Shown: positions 27,209 to 40,122 of the stretch, piece after piece
Position numbering within the stretch: the stretch's first letter is position 1
Layout: each line of letters starts with the position of its first letter
NCBI GenBank assembly: GCA_013397935.1
Contig: VZRN01002958.1
Span: 1,280,193 to 1,344,192, forward strand
Length of the DNA stretch: 64,000 nucleotides
From: Dasyornis broadbenti
Taxonomy: Eukaryota; Chordata; Aves; Passeriformes; Dasyornithidae
Direction of reading: 5' to 3'
Notes under the pieces: model-generated
Seen by the model: the letters and a program-made list of their open reading frames with translations, nothing else
Database searches by the model: none
What the model was told of the DNA's origin: nothing
Program-made: the position numbers and the translations under genes

Positions 27209-27738
27209 AAACAGTTACGTACTCTGACTGGTCTTGGCAATTGATCCCATAGTTAGGTATCTACTGATCCATGGCTGATGGCCTCCTTTAAATGAGCTCC
27301 TGCAGTTTGAAGCTGAGATGTCCTGGTCTGAAAAGGCCTAGGCATGACAAGCCAAAACAAAGAGGGAAAGGCACGTACCTGGGTGTTAATACCAATTATC
27401 TTTCCCAGGGGATGTAATGAAGTGGTGTTCCCCAACCATTCCATCAGTGTGATGTCTGGGATGGGGCAACAGCAGATACAAACCTCCAGCGCAGGGTGGC
27501 TGATGTGGTGGACATGACAGCCAGTCTGAGGCCTGGCTGGTGAGACCAGGCAAAAACCAGGATGACTGTCCCTTGAGTGGGGGAACTCACGGCATCAGCT
27601 AACCAGTGACACAAAGGAAGCTGGCCAGGGAGGACGGAAGAGGTCACAGGGCTAGGAGAGAAGTGGGGTGACAGTCCTGGAGTACCACGTCAGGTAATAG
27701 CCTCCAGGCTATGTGCAGTCCCACAAGCGGATTGAGGA

Positions 27739-27773
27739 GTGTGTGTGTGTGTGTGCGTGCGTGTGTGTGTGTG
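27739..27773. repeat. (GT)n microsatellite with GC interruptions
   Basis: Thirty-five bases of GT repeat with two GC substitutions in the middle. It is likely polymorphic. Confidence 0.9.
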
Positions 27774-28539
27774 AGGAAATTGAGAGAGCCCCCTCTGTGG
27801 TCCAGTGCCAGCTCTGCCCTGCTGTTTAGCCCAGGATGTGTGCTGACCTGGGTAGTGCTAATGGGGGAGGAAAAGAGGGGCTGTAGGTTACAGCCTTCTT
27901 CATCTTCCAGCAAATCCATCTCTTGGGTTTTCTCCATACACCCCCCACTTGCCAGATATTTCAGCCACACAGCCCTTGGAGAGAAGGTGCACGTGAAGAA
28001 GAGGGATTCAGGTGGCAGCATTTGTTCTGCCTCCTCCTGGCAGCCCTGTGAAACCCTCTAAACCTCATTTTTTCAATACGACACCAAAACAACCACTAGA
28101 TGTTTAATGACTTTCGATCTCTCCTGCCCCTGACTGGCTTTGAAACAGTGACTCAGATGCCAAAGTCCCAGTAGCGAAGTGGCTTTTTAATGACATAACT
28201 TGAGGAATTCCAAGCACAGGGGAGGCTTTGACACTGCTGTTTGTTTTCTTATTGGAGAAGTTCAAGAAAAGCTCAAGGCTTAAAAGCAAACCCTTGAAAG
28301 CAAAGCATTCCTAATCACATAAAAGTGTCTGCACAGGCCAGGGCTGAAGAGGGGGCTTGTGACTTTAATCTTTGCATATCCCTTTCTTTCTTCAAGCATC
28401 TCTCCCTCTCACAGAGGGGACACACACACGCACACACAAAACTCTCCTCAACGCCAATAGTATAATGCTCCAGGAGAGGAAAGAGGAGGAAGAGGAGGAG
28501 GAAGCCAGCCCGCCTGCCTGCCCCCATGCTGAGCCTGAG

Positions 28540-28745
28540 CAGACTTTGTGAGAAAGCTTCTCTCCATCTGCAGCCCAGCCCGGTGGGAGTCAATTAATTC
28601 TGAATAACCTAAACCGACAGAGGTATTTGCATTCACAACCTGACTGATGACCGTATAAAATTGATTTATGAATTGAAGTACTTTCCCTCCCCTTATCCCC
28701 GATTCAAGCCATAATTGATTATATGTGCTGCAGCGAAATTAAAGA
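28540..28745. promoter_or_regulatory. Candidate conserved noncoding element with HOX/PBX and octamer sites
   Basis: The stretch has TAATTGATTA (28712-28721), TGATTTAT (28662-28669, the PBX-HOX composite form), CAATTAATTC (28591-28600) and a perfect POU octamer ATTTGCAT (28625-28632) within 130 bp. It has no repeat or ORF character. Conservation cannot be tested here; the call rests on motif density. Confidence 0.4.
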
Positions 28746-31429
28746 AAGGAAAATTAAAAAAAAAAGAAAAGAAAAAAGGGAGGCTCCACAGACACTGCTC
28801 TATATTCTCAAGGTTTCCTGGGATTAGCCGATCTATTCATCACTTATTTTTTTTTATTTAAAAAGTTGCTTCCTTTACCCTCTTCACCAACTTCTCCCCC
28901 GCCTCTGCCCCCTGCCTTTCATCCCTAACCCTCACCACCACCTCTCAGCCCAGGCAGCAACACAGTGGGTCGTACCTCAGGAGACACAGATGGGAGGCAC
29001 AGAACCCCCTCAGCAACATTCCCAGAGTGTGACAGTGAGGCGAAGAGACTTTAATCCTGACACCCTTCCAGGGCAGAACAGACCCTTCAGACCATTCAGA
29101 GCCTAAATTGGAAGTGCTCAATCCAACACTGTTCAAAGCTCAGGCTTTATTTGCTGCCTTTTAACTGCTGCATTGTAGACCTTTATGGAGAGGGGAATTC
29201 ACTTGGCCCTTCCAGCCAATCATCTCTAATAAGAGATGCTTTCTAATACTCATGCAATGCAACAATGCTCATACAATGCCCTCCATTACCTAGGGAGAAG
29301 TGCTGTATGAAAACAGGTACTATTGGGCAAGATCCACTTGCCCAATGTCGGTAGGAAGCACAAGAAATCTTGTTGGAAGCAGTTGAATGATGCAACTCTC
29401 CAGATTTTCTCCTGGCACTTAATATATTTATCTGAATCCATAACCTTGAGAACTGATGACCCTTTTAATCTTTTTTCCCTCATTATCCACCTACTCCACC
29501 CTATCTGTCATCCCATTTTCATTATCTACTTATTGTTTTTCTTCCCATTTTACATATGGGAACACAGAGCAGACCGGTGGTGGGAACATAGGTCACCTAT
29601 TGTTCATGCCCTCTTTTTTCTTTGCTTCTTTCTAAATATTTTTTTTTTTTAAGGAATCGATATGTCCTCTAATTTCCTTTCTCTTGAGTGGGAAGAGATA
29701 AACAAAAACCTGGTGTAGCTCAACCTACATATAATTTCACTAAAACTCATTTGCCTAGAGTGCTCTGTAAAGCTTGCAGAGCTCTTAAGCATGTAAGTAC
29801 AACTTGTTGTCACTTCATGTAGTTGCAATACTTTTCCCTTTAGGAAAGTATTTAAACCAAGTCTTTCAATCTGGACACAGCTCAGCAATGCCATCTGCAT
29901 TCCACCTCCAGCGAAGGGAGAAAGACTGTGGTCTAAGTGAGGCAAGGCAGGGATTTGGAGCTTGCCCACTCCTAGCATCTACAGGTCTGATGGGGAGAGC
30001 TCATTTATTTCAACCTCCACAAAATTGTCTCTCTTTGGGTAAAGCTGAGAAGAAGGGCTCAGTGAATACACATCAAACAAGAACCACTTCCCTTAACTGG
30101 TCAGAGAGGCTTTCAGCAAGGAGCTTGTCCAGGGACTCTTCTGCCTGGCAGCTGTGGTGCCACCATGGAGTTCAAGGAGAAATCACTCTTTCTCAAGGAG
30201 AAACTACTCTAACAGGCCCTGGAAGGATGAGGCAGGGACAGGCCGGGAGGCAGTGCTGTGCAGGGATCAGCTGTGCCTCTTCTGCCGCAGCTGCTTGCCT
30301 GCCCCTCACGTCCCCGTCCCCCACTGCCTATCGCCTTTGTCCTGCTCTGGGGCTATTTCCCTAAAAGTTCAGTTTTGCAGGTGTCTGACCTCATTGTGCT
30401 GGGAGCAAGGGGAAGGCTGGGGGAAGGGGGCTTTGTCTGTGTAATTAAAGCCAAAAGCCCTACGCAATGCTGGAAAGCTGAACCTTAACTGGCATCTCAC
30501 ATACCTGGTGGAGGTTCTGGGGAGGACTTCTGAAAAGCCTCAGAGCAGAAAGCTTCCGAGCAGGATTCAGGAGATACTGCCAAAAAACACAGTGGACCCA
30601 GGAGGCTGCAATCCACATCCCAGTAGTCAAACTCTGTGCAGAATAAAACCCACTTCAGAGCAAATAATGCCTTCACGCTGTAGCCTGGGACACCATTTGA
30701 GAAAACGCTGTCTCGGCTTTGCAAGTCTACAGGGCCCTGCTTCTGGAAAATGGTGGCCACCCCACCTGTCAGCGCTGGTTTGTGATGCTCAGCTGGGCTC
30801 TGCAATGGTCTGTGGCCTCCTTATAGCTGCAAGGCTTGGCAGAGACTTGCTGTGCAGAGAGGACCTCTTGCATCTTGAGGTAACACAAGAAGCAAATGCA
30901 TTGTCCTGGCTCTGGGGGTGTCCTCCACAAAAGCCTCCCATTTCAAACAGCAGCAGCTCGAGGGTGCAACAAGGGGCACTGCATGTGGGCTGGGCCCAAA
31001 TATAGGCTTCTGTTTTCTCACCAAGAATGCCTGTCCAAATTAACCTGATAATGAAGATTGTCTTTGTCTTGAGAAGCTGAGAGCTAGCAGTCCCATCAGC
31101 AGCTCAGGAATTCCTGAGCAAGCAAACACCAGAGGGTGAAGGCTGCACCTAAACTCATGTCTCACCTGCAGACCAAAATCTGTGATTCTTTCATCCCAGG
31201 CTAAGGCACTGAGCTTTGGGACAGGGAGCCAGCAACACAGAGGGGAGGTGGGCAGCAGACCTAGCAGGGGCGGGCACTGCCCAGATCCCACATCCACCCA
31301 GCTCTCTCCCATCTCCACCACGAGGAGTCTCACAGATGTGAGCCCCAACAAAAGCACACAAGTGGGAGGGACGTCAGTGCAGATTTACATTCAAAGGTCG
31401 CCATGTCCTGAGTGGTAAATGGGTGGACA

Positions 31430-31670
31430 AAGAAGTTAATCGAGAAGTCAAAAAGGGCAACCTGAAGAGGAGCGGCAGCTGGGAATGTGGAAGCAGAAAT
31501 CAAGGCAATTAGCAGGAAAAAAAGAGGGAGAGTTTTGCATGCCTTTCCGATTTTTCCACATGGAAAGAACAACGCTGTATTATCTGAAACTGAATTATTT
31601 TTACTGTCAGCTGAGAGAGAGAAAACAGTAGGCTTGAACTGATGCCTCTGCCAGCAGTTATAGTCTGTCT
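31430..31670. promoter_or_regulatory. Candidate conserved noncoding element
   Basis: The stretch includes AATCAAGGCAATTAGCAGG, TTTTGCATGCC, TTTCCACATGGAAAG (a near-palindrome at 31551-31565) and TATTATCTGAAACTG. It has mixed composition and no repeat signature. An ORF of 162 codons crosses it on the minus strand but shows no domain features. Confidence 0.28.
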
Positions 31671-32897
31671 TCCCACGAACCAGCGACCCCTCTGCAGACA
31701 AAACTGCTGCCTGAAATTCCAGAGCTTGCAGGGGGAAAGCAGTGCCATCCCTGCTCACACCTGCACAGACAGGCTCTGGTATCACATATCTGCTGTGACA
31801 ACTTGTGGAGGCATCCATCAGAAAACCGATACCGATTCCACACTGGGTGATCTACAAACATGGAGCCTAAAGATGGTTGGAGCTGCCTAGAGCTTGCTGT
31901 GAAACTGTTACAAGCAGCAACAGGTCACTGCAGCCTGCAACCAGGCAGGCATTTCTGAACTATTGTTCCGGGTACAGACTAAGGTCATGTTCCCTTTTAA
32001 GCTAAGTCAATCTTTTTACTGAGTTCATTGGGAGCTTGGGCTGAAGCCAGCAGTTACTAGATGGACCAAACATCATCTTTCAGAGCTTGGACAGAGCTGT
32101 GTTGGCTTGCGGGTGTTTGGGGGATGGAGAAAGCATCATCCATGTGACTGAAAACAAACCAGAAAAAAAAAGTTTCAAAAATATTGATAAATGAGTATAT
32201 TTTTTTCATGCTTTTCTCTACCTCTTAAAAAAACCCCAACAACATGAGGAACTGCTTTTCCAGTTAGTCAAGGAATTCTCCTCTTTCAACAGCACAAATT
32301 GATCAGCCACCTTTTAAAACCATTTACTCACACCAGCAGAGACACTAGCCAGCTGCTGGATGGGTATTAGAGGGGCTGGATGCTCTGAAAAAGTCCAACA
32401 ACCTGCCCAGGGCTTGCCCTGCTTCCTGCATTTAACATGCCCACTCTGGCTTCGTAGAGAAATCTTCCCAGACTGACCTGTTGCCAAGCAAAAAATGGTT
32501 TATTATCCCCAGGAAAACCAACTCCCCCTTCCTGTAATGTATAACTCACAGGCAATAGAATGAGGACTCATTTCTTCACCCACAGCATGAACAGTTTTGG
32601 GAACTGGGGTACTTCCAAGGGCCTCTGGACTCCACCTGGGAGATACCTCTCTCTTTTAGCCTAGAGCAGGGCAATTAGCCTTGTTCAGCAAGCAAACCTG
32701 TGAGGATCTGGACCTCCTATGCTGCATTGCCACACATAGGATCTAGCAAAAATACAGCATCTACTTAAGTGAGGCAAATGCAGAATGAAAAATGCATTTT
32801 GCCAAATGCCCAGGAGCTCTTAACTGGCTGAGTCAGATACAAGTAATTCAGCTCAATATAAGGGTAATTGGGTATCATCCTGCAGTCTTTATAACAC

Positions 32898-32953
32898 AAA
32901 AGATCTGACTAGCTGGTCTAATGATATCTTTTGGCCTTCAAACCTATGAACTG
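32898..32953 (+). mobile_element. Short CR1 3' end fragment
   Basis: The words AGATCTGACTAGCTGGTCTAATGATATC and TTTTGGCCTTCAAACCTATGAA fit the last approximately 50 bp of an old CR1 subfamily in sense orientation. Only the 3' end is recognisable. Confidence 0.45.
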
Positions 32954-33519
32954 ATGCCTCATCTTTTAAACACTCACTTTCTCTCTCAAAAACTGGGTGC
33001 AGATTAGGTCTAAAATATACCTGTCCCTTGTTGCCACTACAGTTGTGCTGGGCTTGTTTGATAGCTGCACCCTTGCCTAGCTGCCCTGGGAGCTGTTTCT
33101 TCTACACTTGTTCCCATTTGGTTTCTTCTGCAATTAAATTCCACAGTAACAGACCACGGAGAAATGCAAGCGGTTAGTTTATTTCTTTCCAGCTGTAAAT
33201 ATGTGAATACTTTTATCAGAGATTGTTTCTTAAAATGTCACAGATAATGGGGCATTTTTGTATGCGTCAAGCCAAGAGCATAAAAATGTCTCCTGGACAA
33301 TATTTTGTCTGTGACACTGGGACATGTTTGTGCAACTGGCTTCAGGACAACAACAACAAAAAATTCCAGCCCTTCCTCTGGTGGGTATCAAAGCATCCCC
33401 AAGAAGGAGCAGGATGACCACAGGGACAAAACTGCCAGGTTACACCTGGGAGGGGAGATTCCTTTGCCCGTTCCCCAAGCCCAGAAAAAACACAGCTGGG
33501 GTTTTGTTTCTCGAAGCTG

Positions 33520-34350
33520 CAGCTTGGCGGCCGTGCCGGCAGGTCATATTTTACAGTCTGGGCCAGGGCAGGATGAAAAACAGATCTAGTTTCTCGATGG
33601 CCCCGGCTTTACACTGAACCCCCAGCCAGCTCCCTTCTCGCAGCGCCGACGGCCTCTGAGAGCGCGGACCTCCCGGCGCTGTTTGGGGCTTTCGCTTCCC
33701 TCCCCCGCTCTTTTTCTCTGGGAGAACCTCACTTCTGCACGGCGGCTTCTCCCCGCAGCTCTGGCCCCGCCGCCCCGCCCAGCATCCCTCACCTCGCCAC
33801 AAAACCGCCACACACACGCACGCACGCACTCGCGGGCAGGCACAAAGGCTTTCAAAGCCGCCCTTTATATCCCCCCACAGCTGCCCGTGCAGCCCCTGCT
33901 CCAGCGCTCGCCCAGCAAGGATGCGTATTCTTCGGCTCCCAAAGGCCCCCATTGCTGTCAATTAGTTACGGGACGCCACCGGGATTCAAGGCTGACAGCT
34001 TCGGCAAAGCAGGAGAAATGGACTCAGTGGGGAGCGAGGGGGCCTGCCCTCTTTCTTTCGCCCCCACGTCTTTCTCCCCACAAGAAATACCTTCCTCAGC
34101 GAGGCTTTTTANACATGCACGTAGAGGAATGCATGGCGCCGAGAGATGCCAAACGTGCTGTGAAAGGGGTGCCGGGGACAGCCGGCCTGCCCACATAGCG
34201 GGTCATCAATATCTCTGTGTGTGTCTTTCTCCCCCGCCTCCATCTTGGTCTCCAGTTACAAATCCCCCGTCTCTCAGCTCCCCGGGATGAATGTAACATC
34301 TTATTTCTCCTCGACTTTCCCACCCAAGCTGGCTTTCTGGAAGGGGTGGG
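33520..34350. promoter_or_regulatory. CpG-rich island, possible promoter or developmental regulatory block
   Basis: CpG density rises sharply from 33530 (GGCGGCCGTGCCGGC) to about 34350, with many GCG and CCG words. A CCCTTTATATCCCCC TATA-like site lies at 33861-33875, and TCAATTAGTTACGG at 33959. There is one N at 34091. Long open frames on both strands here reflect GC content and have no recognisable protein features. It could be the start of an unannotated transcript or a CpG-rich enhancer. Confidence 0.5.
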
Positions 34351-34924
34351 ATGGGACAAGGTTAAAACATGGCTCTGCAACAAGTGTGGATTTCACATGG
34401 CAGCGTTTTATCTTTCGCTGCTGGGGATTCTCAGCTCATGTCCCTGTGTGTAACCTGGAGTGTAATCCAGCAAGCTCACAGAGAATGGGGGAGTAAAGCC
34501 AGGAGGGGGATGCTGACCCAATGATTTCATGGCAAACGTCAGTGCTATGAAATTTAGGAACAAAACAAAGGCTGTAATGGCTTGGGAGTGAGGGACCTCT
34601 TTAGCCAGACTGTGGAAATAAGATATAAATTCAAGAGAAGGCATTCCCACACTTTCAGCCTTGATATTTGGTATAGAAGAAAATCCAACCGAGGCATTGG
34701 CTTTGGTGATTTGAAATGGGATTGTTTCATGTGAACTCCAGCTTTAGCTCCTGTCATAAATTCCATTTAGAAATGGGGACCACTCATTCCTAACTTAATC
34801 TTTATGTTTGTATCTTTCCTAGACATTTGAACAATATGGAGGCTCTTACACCAGCTGTGGATTTGGCCTAGCCAAAGTAGTCTCTGTGGATCAAAGAGGG
34901 ATAACAAAACAATATTTAGATAAG

Positions 34925-34990
34925 TTTTTCCTTGTCTCTGCTACAGGCTGTTTGTGTGTCCCTTGTCAAGTCACTTCATCATGCGCCCAC
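34925..34990 (+). mobile_element. Possible MIR fragment
   Basis: CTCTGCTACAGGCTGTTTGTGTG followed by CCTTGTCAAGTCACTTCATC resembles the MIR core (CTGTGTGACCTTGG-x-AAGTCACTT). It is short and diverged. Confidence 0.35.
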
Positions 34991-37830
34991 CCGAGCCATA
35001 AGCAGCTTCCCTTACAGTGCCATCACATCTCCTGCCTGGAGGCATAACTAAGTCAGGGTGACTGCATTTCACACGACTTCTTGGGCTCAGATCATCCTTT
35101 CATCTGAAACACTGGAAGATAAGACCAGCTCAGATTCAATTTCTTGGACCAAAATCTCCCCCTGAAGTTTTCATCCTGACTGGTCCCAACCCAGAAAAAA
35201 AGCAGTCTTTTGGTTTGGCTGCATCTGAAGGCTCCAGCTCAAGCCCACACGGCAGAGTGTTGCACAAACAGCTCATCTCAAGAGACTTCTGCTTCCTGGA
35301 GAGATGAAGTCTTTCAGAAACAGTGTAAGAAGAGATTTCAAATCCCTAGGAAAACATCCCCCCCTCCATTCCCACCCACATCTTGGCATTGACATGGAAC
35401 CATGGACCCTTGCCTAATTCAAAATCAGATTTAGGCAACAAGCACTGGGCTATTACAGTGGGAATGAGAAATGTTCACTAGCAGTGGAAAAACCCATGGA
35501 CATCCATGAAGCAGAAGATGTTGGGAGACTTGTGCGTGGCTTAAATTGGGTGTGCACTATTATTTTCCTGCTGTGGGGGCTGGAAAGGGAACAAGGCAGC
35601 AAAATAACTTGGTGTTACAAAAGGCAGATGTGGTAAATAGTTTACAGGACAGGCTGACAGCCTACCCAGGCCACCAGAGCAATAAGCTGTCCAAGGAATG
35701 GCTTCTGAATGAAACAGCCTCCGTGCAGTTTCTGTATTAGGACAAAGGATAAGTTTATTTTGGATGTGCTAGTAAAATTGCTGTCTGCAAGCCATAAGGT
35801 CATACTGCTAAGGTCTGGCTGCTGTCTGGTGAGGAAGCATTCCTCTGGGCCTCCTCTGTCAGCGAGCAAATGTAGGCCTTGTAAAAAGGAATAATATATT
35901 CCCCATTTCCCTACAGAGCTGTACTGCAATGAGTGAACTCACTACAATGAGTTCAAACCTACTTGTACTACAGCTGAAAGGGTTATTCACACAGAGAGTA
36001 CTCAGTAACAAAATGCTCTATTTCCTGAGCAGGGGATTGGTGATGGGCAAGGATTTGTCAGATGATGGCACATGGGAAATGCACCGATCATGTCTTACAT
36101 GGTTTGCTTGTGCACAGCAAGGCAGAAGAAACCTTTAATCATGATGGCATCAGCTGGCTGCCCCATTGATAAACAATCAAAACATGAGAGTGTTTAAAAA
36201 AACAGTGCATCTGAAAAGATGAATTCTCTTTTCCATTTTTTGACAGGATTCTGGTCCATGTTACTGCTGGTGGTATGTTACATATTTTACAGCCAGCCTG
36301 AGAAGGCACTGGCTTCCATAGCCATTAATCCAAAACTTGGGACTTTTGCTTTGCTCCATATACAAGGATCGCATATTGCTCCTTTAAAACAAACCTTGCT
36401 AGACAGGAAAAGTTCCAGGGATGTGTGTTTGGTAGATGAGTGTTGAGCCATATTGACTTCTGGGCCATGGACCTCAATATGCCAAGCAAAAAGCAGTAAG
36501 AATGAGAAAGGCTGAACTGGAAACACCAAGGGATGTCTCATAAATAATGGAAATGCATTAGCAGCACCAAGGTGGGAGGTGGGCGGGAGATGATGATGAA
36601 GGGGGGATGGTGAAGAGTGGCCAAGGAGGAGAGTAGATCTCACACAGCACTTCCTGGGAGGCCATTTGGGTCATGTGCGTTCTCAACAGGCTGACAAAGA
36701 ATGTCAGGGCATGGAAAAGTTAAAATAGCCACTTTAATTAACACCTCTTCACTGGGTGAGACAAGAAGCCACCTCTCCTCTCCACACCTCCTTAGCCATG
36801 CACTCTATAGAACACCTCGTACCTGAGCTGCCGAAAACAGCCTCTAGTGAGAGGTACTTGTCACCATGTCTAAGTGCTTCACTGCCAGGGTCAAGGGATC
36901 CAGCTCATCACCTCAGGCAGTGAGCAGGTAACAAATTGACAGGGTTTTCTGCTGCAATCAGTATTGGAGAAACAGGAAAAGGTGAAAGCAATCTCTGGGA
37001 TGAAATCCTCCCAGAAATCCTGGCTCTCTTCCATCTTGCATGCTAATGCCAAAACATGAGTTTCTCAGGCAGGGATGAAAGGAAAACACATGTCTCATAC
37101 CACACAGGACCCTTGCAACTGGGACGGGGGGTAGGAGGATTTGAGGCAAGAAAGAAGATCTTTCATCTCCTTTACATTCCCATTTGCACTGAGCACCACA
37201 CAGGAAGAAGAAGGTTTGATATCGCAACACTGACATGCTCTCCCTAGTTCTCCTGAAGGAGATAACAGGTCTACAGGAAATATCCTACCAGACAGCACAC
37301 TGGTGGGATGGAGAATTCCACTGGTCCTGCTTGGGCAGTGAAAGACTTTTAACATTTGCTTTAGTTTGAGGAATCGGAGACTGCACCATGTCTGTAAAGA
37401 AGTTAAATCTTCCTGAAAGGTGAATTTTAATCCAGCTTTTGATAAAAAGTTTTGTGGTCTGCATGGGACTAGTCTTTTGTGGTGCTCTCTCCTGAGATAC
37501 CCTATGGATTTACTTCACAGTCTCATCAGATGGGCAGTAGGGGCCTGCTTTGCCCTCAGCTTAAGACTTGCAGTTCTGTTTAAAATATGTAACTGTGAGA
37601 GATAGATCCTATTTTTCAGAAATGCAGTTTAGTGGGAAAGGTTTCCCAGACAGCTGTCTAATCTAAAGCACTTGAGGAGTGGCCCCACCTGAGAGAGGTT
37701 TCTGTGATGATGAGGCAAAGTTAAAATAGCAGAGCTCAGATCCTGCCATGCCACAGATGCTCTGGGTGCCTTTTTGCAAATTACTTGGCCAAGGACAGTG
37801 TTTCATATTCCCCAGCTGTTGTAGCCATGG

Positions 37831-37890
37831 CTGGTTATACCCAACTGGCTGTAATCTCAGCTGGTTATAACCCCAGACAGTTGTAAGTGT
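37831..37890 (+). repeat. 30-bp tandem repeat, two copies
   Basis: CTGGTTATACCCAACTGGCTG... (37831-37860) is followed by CTGGTTATAACCCCAGACAG... (37861-37890). A partial related copy lies upstream (CCAGCTGTTGTAGCC). The copies are diverged. Confidence 0.55.
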
Positions 37891-39094
37891 GGTAGAGCAC
37901 CAGTGTCTCAGCATCTCAGACTGTGTGTTACAGACTGTGGCACTACATAGATGCATGTGGAGATGCATGTGGACACTGGAAATGCTATTCTGCATGAACT
38001 CTGGGCTTAATAAACATGGCAGCAATACTGGACTGCAGAGCTTATGAAAAACAAAAGCTTTCCTTTCCATTGCAGACACAAATATCTTTTTATTGCAAAA
38101 CTGGGCAGGAAGATATTTTTTGCAGTTTGTGAACTCAAGGCTTCATTCAAAACCTTTCGCCCTTTTATGCTATATTACTACAAGAAGTTAAAATCTGAAA
38201 AATAAATGTTGCAAACCAACAATCTATTTTTTTTTTCTCCATATACAGACTTTTGTGGCTAAATACCATTTGATCCAAGAGATAAATCTGTTCCTCCGAG
38301 GCTGCTGGTACACAATGTGCTGGCTAATTTGCAGTCTCCCTCCCACCCTCACACTAGCGGTCAGCCTCAATTGCTCTGACCCATTCAATATGTCACGACT
38401 TCCTCAGCAGCAGAGACAGCAGCAAATTTCATTTCATTGGTCCTTTTACACCCTAGGAGCAGCCAAATGCATCTGTTGGGTCTCCCCAAAATCTCTGCTC
38501 CTCTTTCACTCTGTGCATGGCTGTGTCTGCATCTTGAAAGCGTCAAGCATCCAGGACTGGCAGGCAGCCGGTCACAGTGCCAGTGAGGGATGCAGCAACA
38601 GGTGTGGATGCCAAAGGATAGTTAATGCCGCATAGCTTAATCTGGGAAGGTTTGAAGTCTGGACAACCCACCCTATGGTGTGCAATTTAAAAAGGCATGA
38701 TCTCCCTGGTTCTTCTAAGGAGTGATTTGATCTACAGGCACTTCAAGGGAGAGAGAGAGTCCTGGTGTCAAAGGGTTCTTAAATCTGGCAGAAAAGGGCA
38801 TTTATGAGAACCAGCTGTCAGCAGTTGAAGCCAGACAAATTCAGACTGAAAATCAAGGTGCACGTTTTCAATTGTGAAAGTAATTAATCTGTAGGGCATG
38901 TTGCCTAGAAGGCCAGTGGTGGCTCGGTCACAGGCAGGCCTGAAATCAGGACCAGATGTTTTCCTGGAAGAGATGATATCACCTAGCCAGGGACGGCAGG
39001 CTCAGGGAAGGAACTGTGCAGGGCCAGGCTGGAAAGTGACAGTTGCTGCCACTGGCACTGGCCTTACAGCCCACGCTCCATGCAGGAATGTGGG

Positions 39095-39150
39095 TTTATA
39101 TATNTTCATATATATATATATATATATGCACACACACACATATATATGTG
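39095..39150. repeat. Compound (TA)n(CA)n(TA)n microsatellite with an N
   Basis: TTTATATATN, then about 12 TA units, GCACACACACACA and TATATATGTG. The N at 39104 marks an unresolved base, probably from slippage in the repeat. Confidence 0.88.
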
Positions 39151-39370
39151 AAGCTTCACATGTACAGCCCCAGCTGGCATAGACCAGCATCCCTCCAGCC
39201 AAACATCTGCTCTGTATACTCTATTTATTTACCCATTTCAATCTTAAAGCACTGCACAACCGCCTGGCCTGAGCTCAGGGGCTAAAATCTCCACTGGGAG
39301 ATTTGACTGGGCAATAGGACTGGGGGAAGGGGAGAATGGCAGGGCTCTCACTTACCTGGCAGGAGGGATG

Positions 39371-39397
39371 CCTGCCATTGCCTGCCATTGCCTGCCT
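39371..39397 (+). repeat. 10-bp tandem repeat CCTGCCATTG
   Basis: Two exact copies and a third partial one (CCTGCC) in a row. Confidence 0.8.
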
Positions 39398-39564
39398 TTC
39401 CCCCTACAGCCCATGAAGGTTCCTTTCTTTGGGCCAGTGCTGCCTCACAGCGCCTCGAGTGTTGCCTGGAGCCTCCATTGAGAATCAGTGGATTGGGCAA
39501 AATCCCATATTCACCCTTCCTTCTCCGCCCCCAGCCCTCCTTGGCCGAGCTTCAGCCCAGACGT

Positions 39565-39700
39565 CACAAAAACTCCAACAAAACCCAACAAAAAAACCAA
39601 GACACGCATAGAAAAAAAAAAAAAAACAACCCACCAAAACAAACAAACGAATGAACAAAAACACGGAAAGAATGAAAAAAGAAGAACATTAAAAAGTAAA
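39565..39700 (+). repeat. A-rich low-complexity region
   Basis: AACAAAACCCAACAAAAAAACC, A14 at 39612-39625, and AAACAAACAAACGAATGAAC: degenerate (CAAA)n and A runs. A 205-codon minus-strand frame through it is compositional (poly-Phe). Confidence 0.75.
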
Positions 39701-40087
39701 CCCCAACTCTCCCTGCTGCCAACAATGACAATAAAAAGGCCCTGGGCTCTATAATTGATGGCATCAGCAGAGGGACCCTACTTGTCTGGCTGCCTCCCTT
39801 GCTGGCAGCCCCCTTCCCGCCCAAGCTCCTGTTGTTGCTATATCTATCCTCCTTCTCTTTCTCTACCTCCTCATCTTTTTTTTCCTGGTTAGCAAGTGTG
39901 CACTGTTCTAGCTCTGGTCCCTCCCTCCATTGTGCTTTTTGCCTCTCTTGTGGCAGCAAGGGCTCTTTTCTTGGTGGCAGGGGTAATGTGTGCAACTTAT
40001 CTTTGCACAGGTTGGTGCCTCTCTGTGTTGGCAGTAGAACGCAAGGAATGACTGCAGCTTGTGCTCCAGGGCTGAGCAACACAATGT

Positions 40088-40122
40088 TGATGGGGTGGGG
40101 AGAGGAGGAGGGGAGGGGGTGA
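40088..40122 (+). repeat. G-rich run with quadruplex potential
   Basis: GATGGGGTGGGGAGAGGAGG followed by AGGGGAGGGGGTGAG has at least four G runs of four or more within 35 bases. Confidence 0.6.

Larger units (their letters stand above)
17017..28539. other. Gene-free region with scattered low-complexity tracts
   Basis: Apart from the T/G tract, the pyrimidine tract, the MIR fragment, the GT microsatellite and the candidate element at 20.4 kb, I see nothing that supports a gene. There is an alternating purine-pyrimidine stretch near 24410-24470 (TGCATACACACGGGTGCACAC) that could adopt Z-DNA. Confidence 0.45.
28746..33519. other. Gene-free region between candidate regulatory elements
   Basis: Contains the 31.5-kb candidate element and a short CR1 end at 32.9 kb. 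A T10 run occurs at 29641 and there are A-rich stretches near 28756-28780. A possible antisense MIR echo (CCCATTTTACATATGGGAAC) lies at 29545-29565. No exon is supported. Confidence 0.45.
34351..39094. other. Gene-free region
   Basis: Holds a possible MIR fragment at 34.9 kb and the 30-bp tandem repeat at 37.8 kb. Several open frames of 90-140 codons have no domain features. No RNA gene was recognised. Confidence 0.45.

Noticed and set aside
33683..34198. 171-codon frame in the CpG island
   Set aside because: GC-driven open frame with an N inside; several overlapping frames are equally open.
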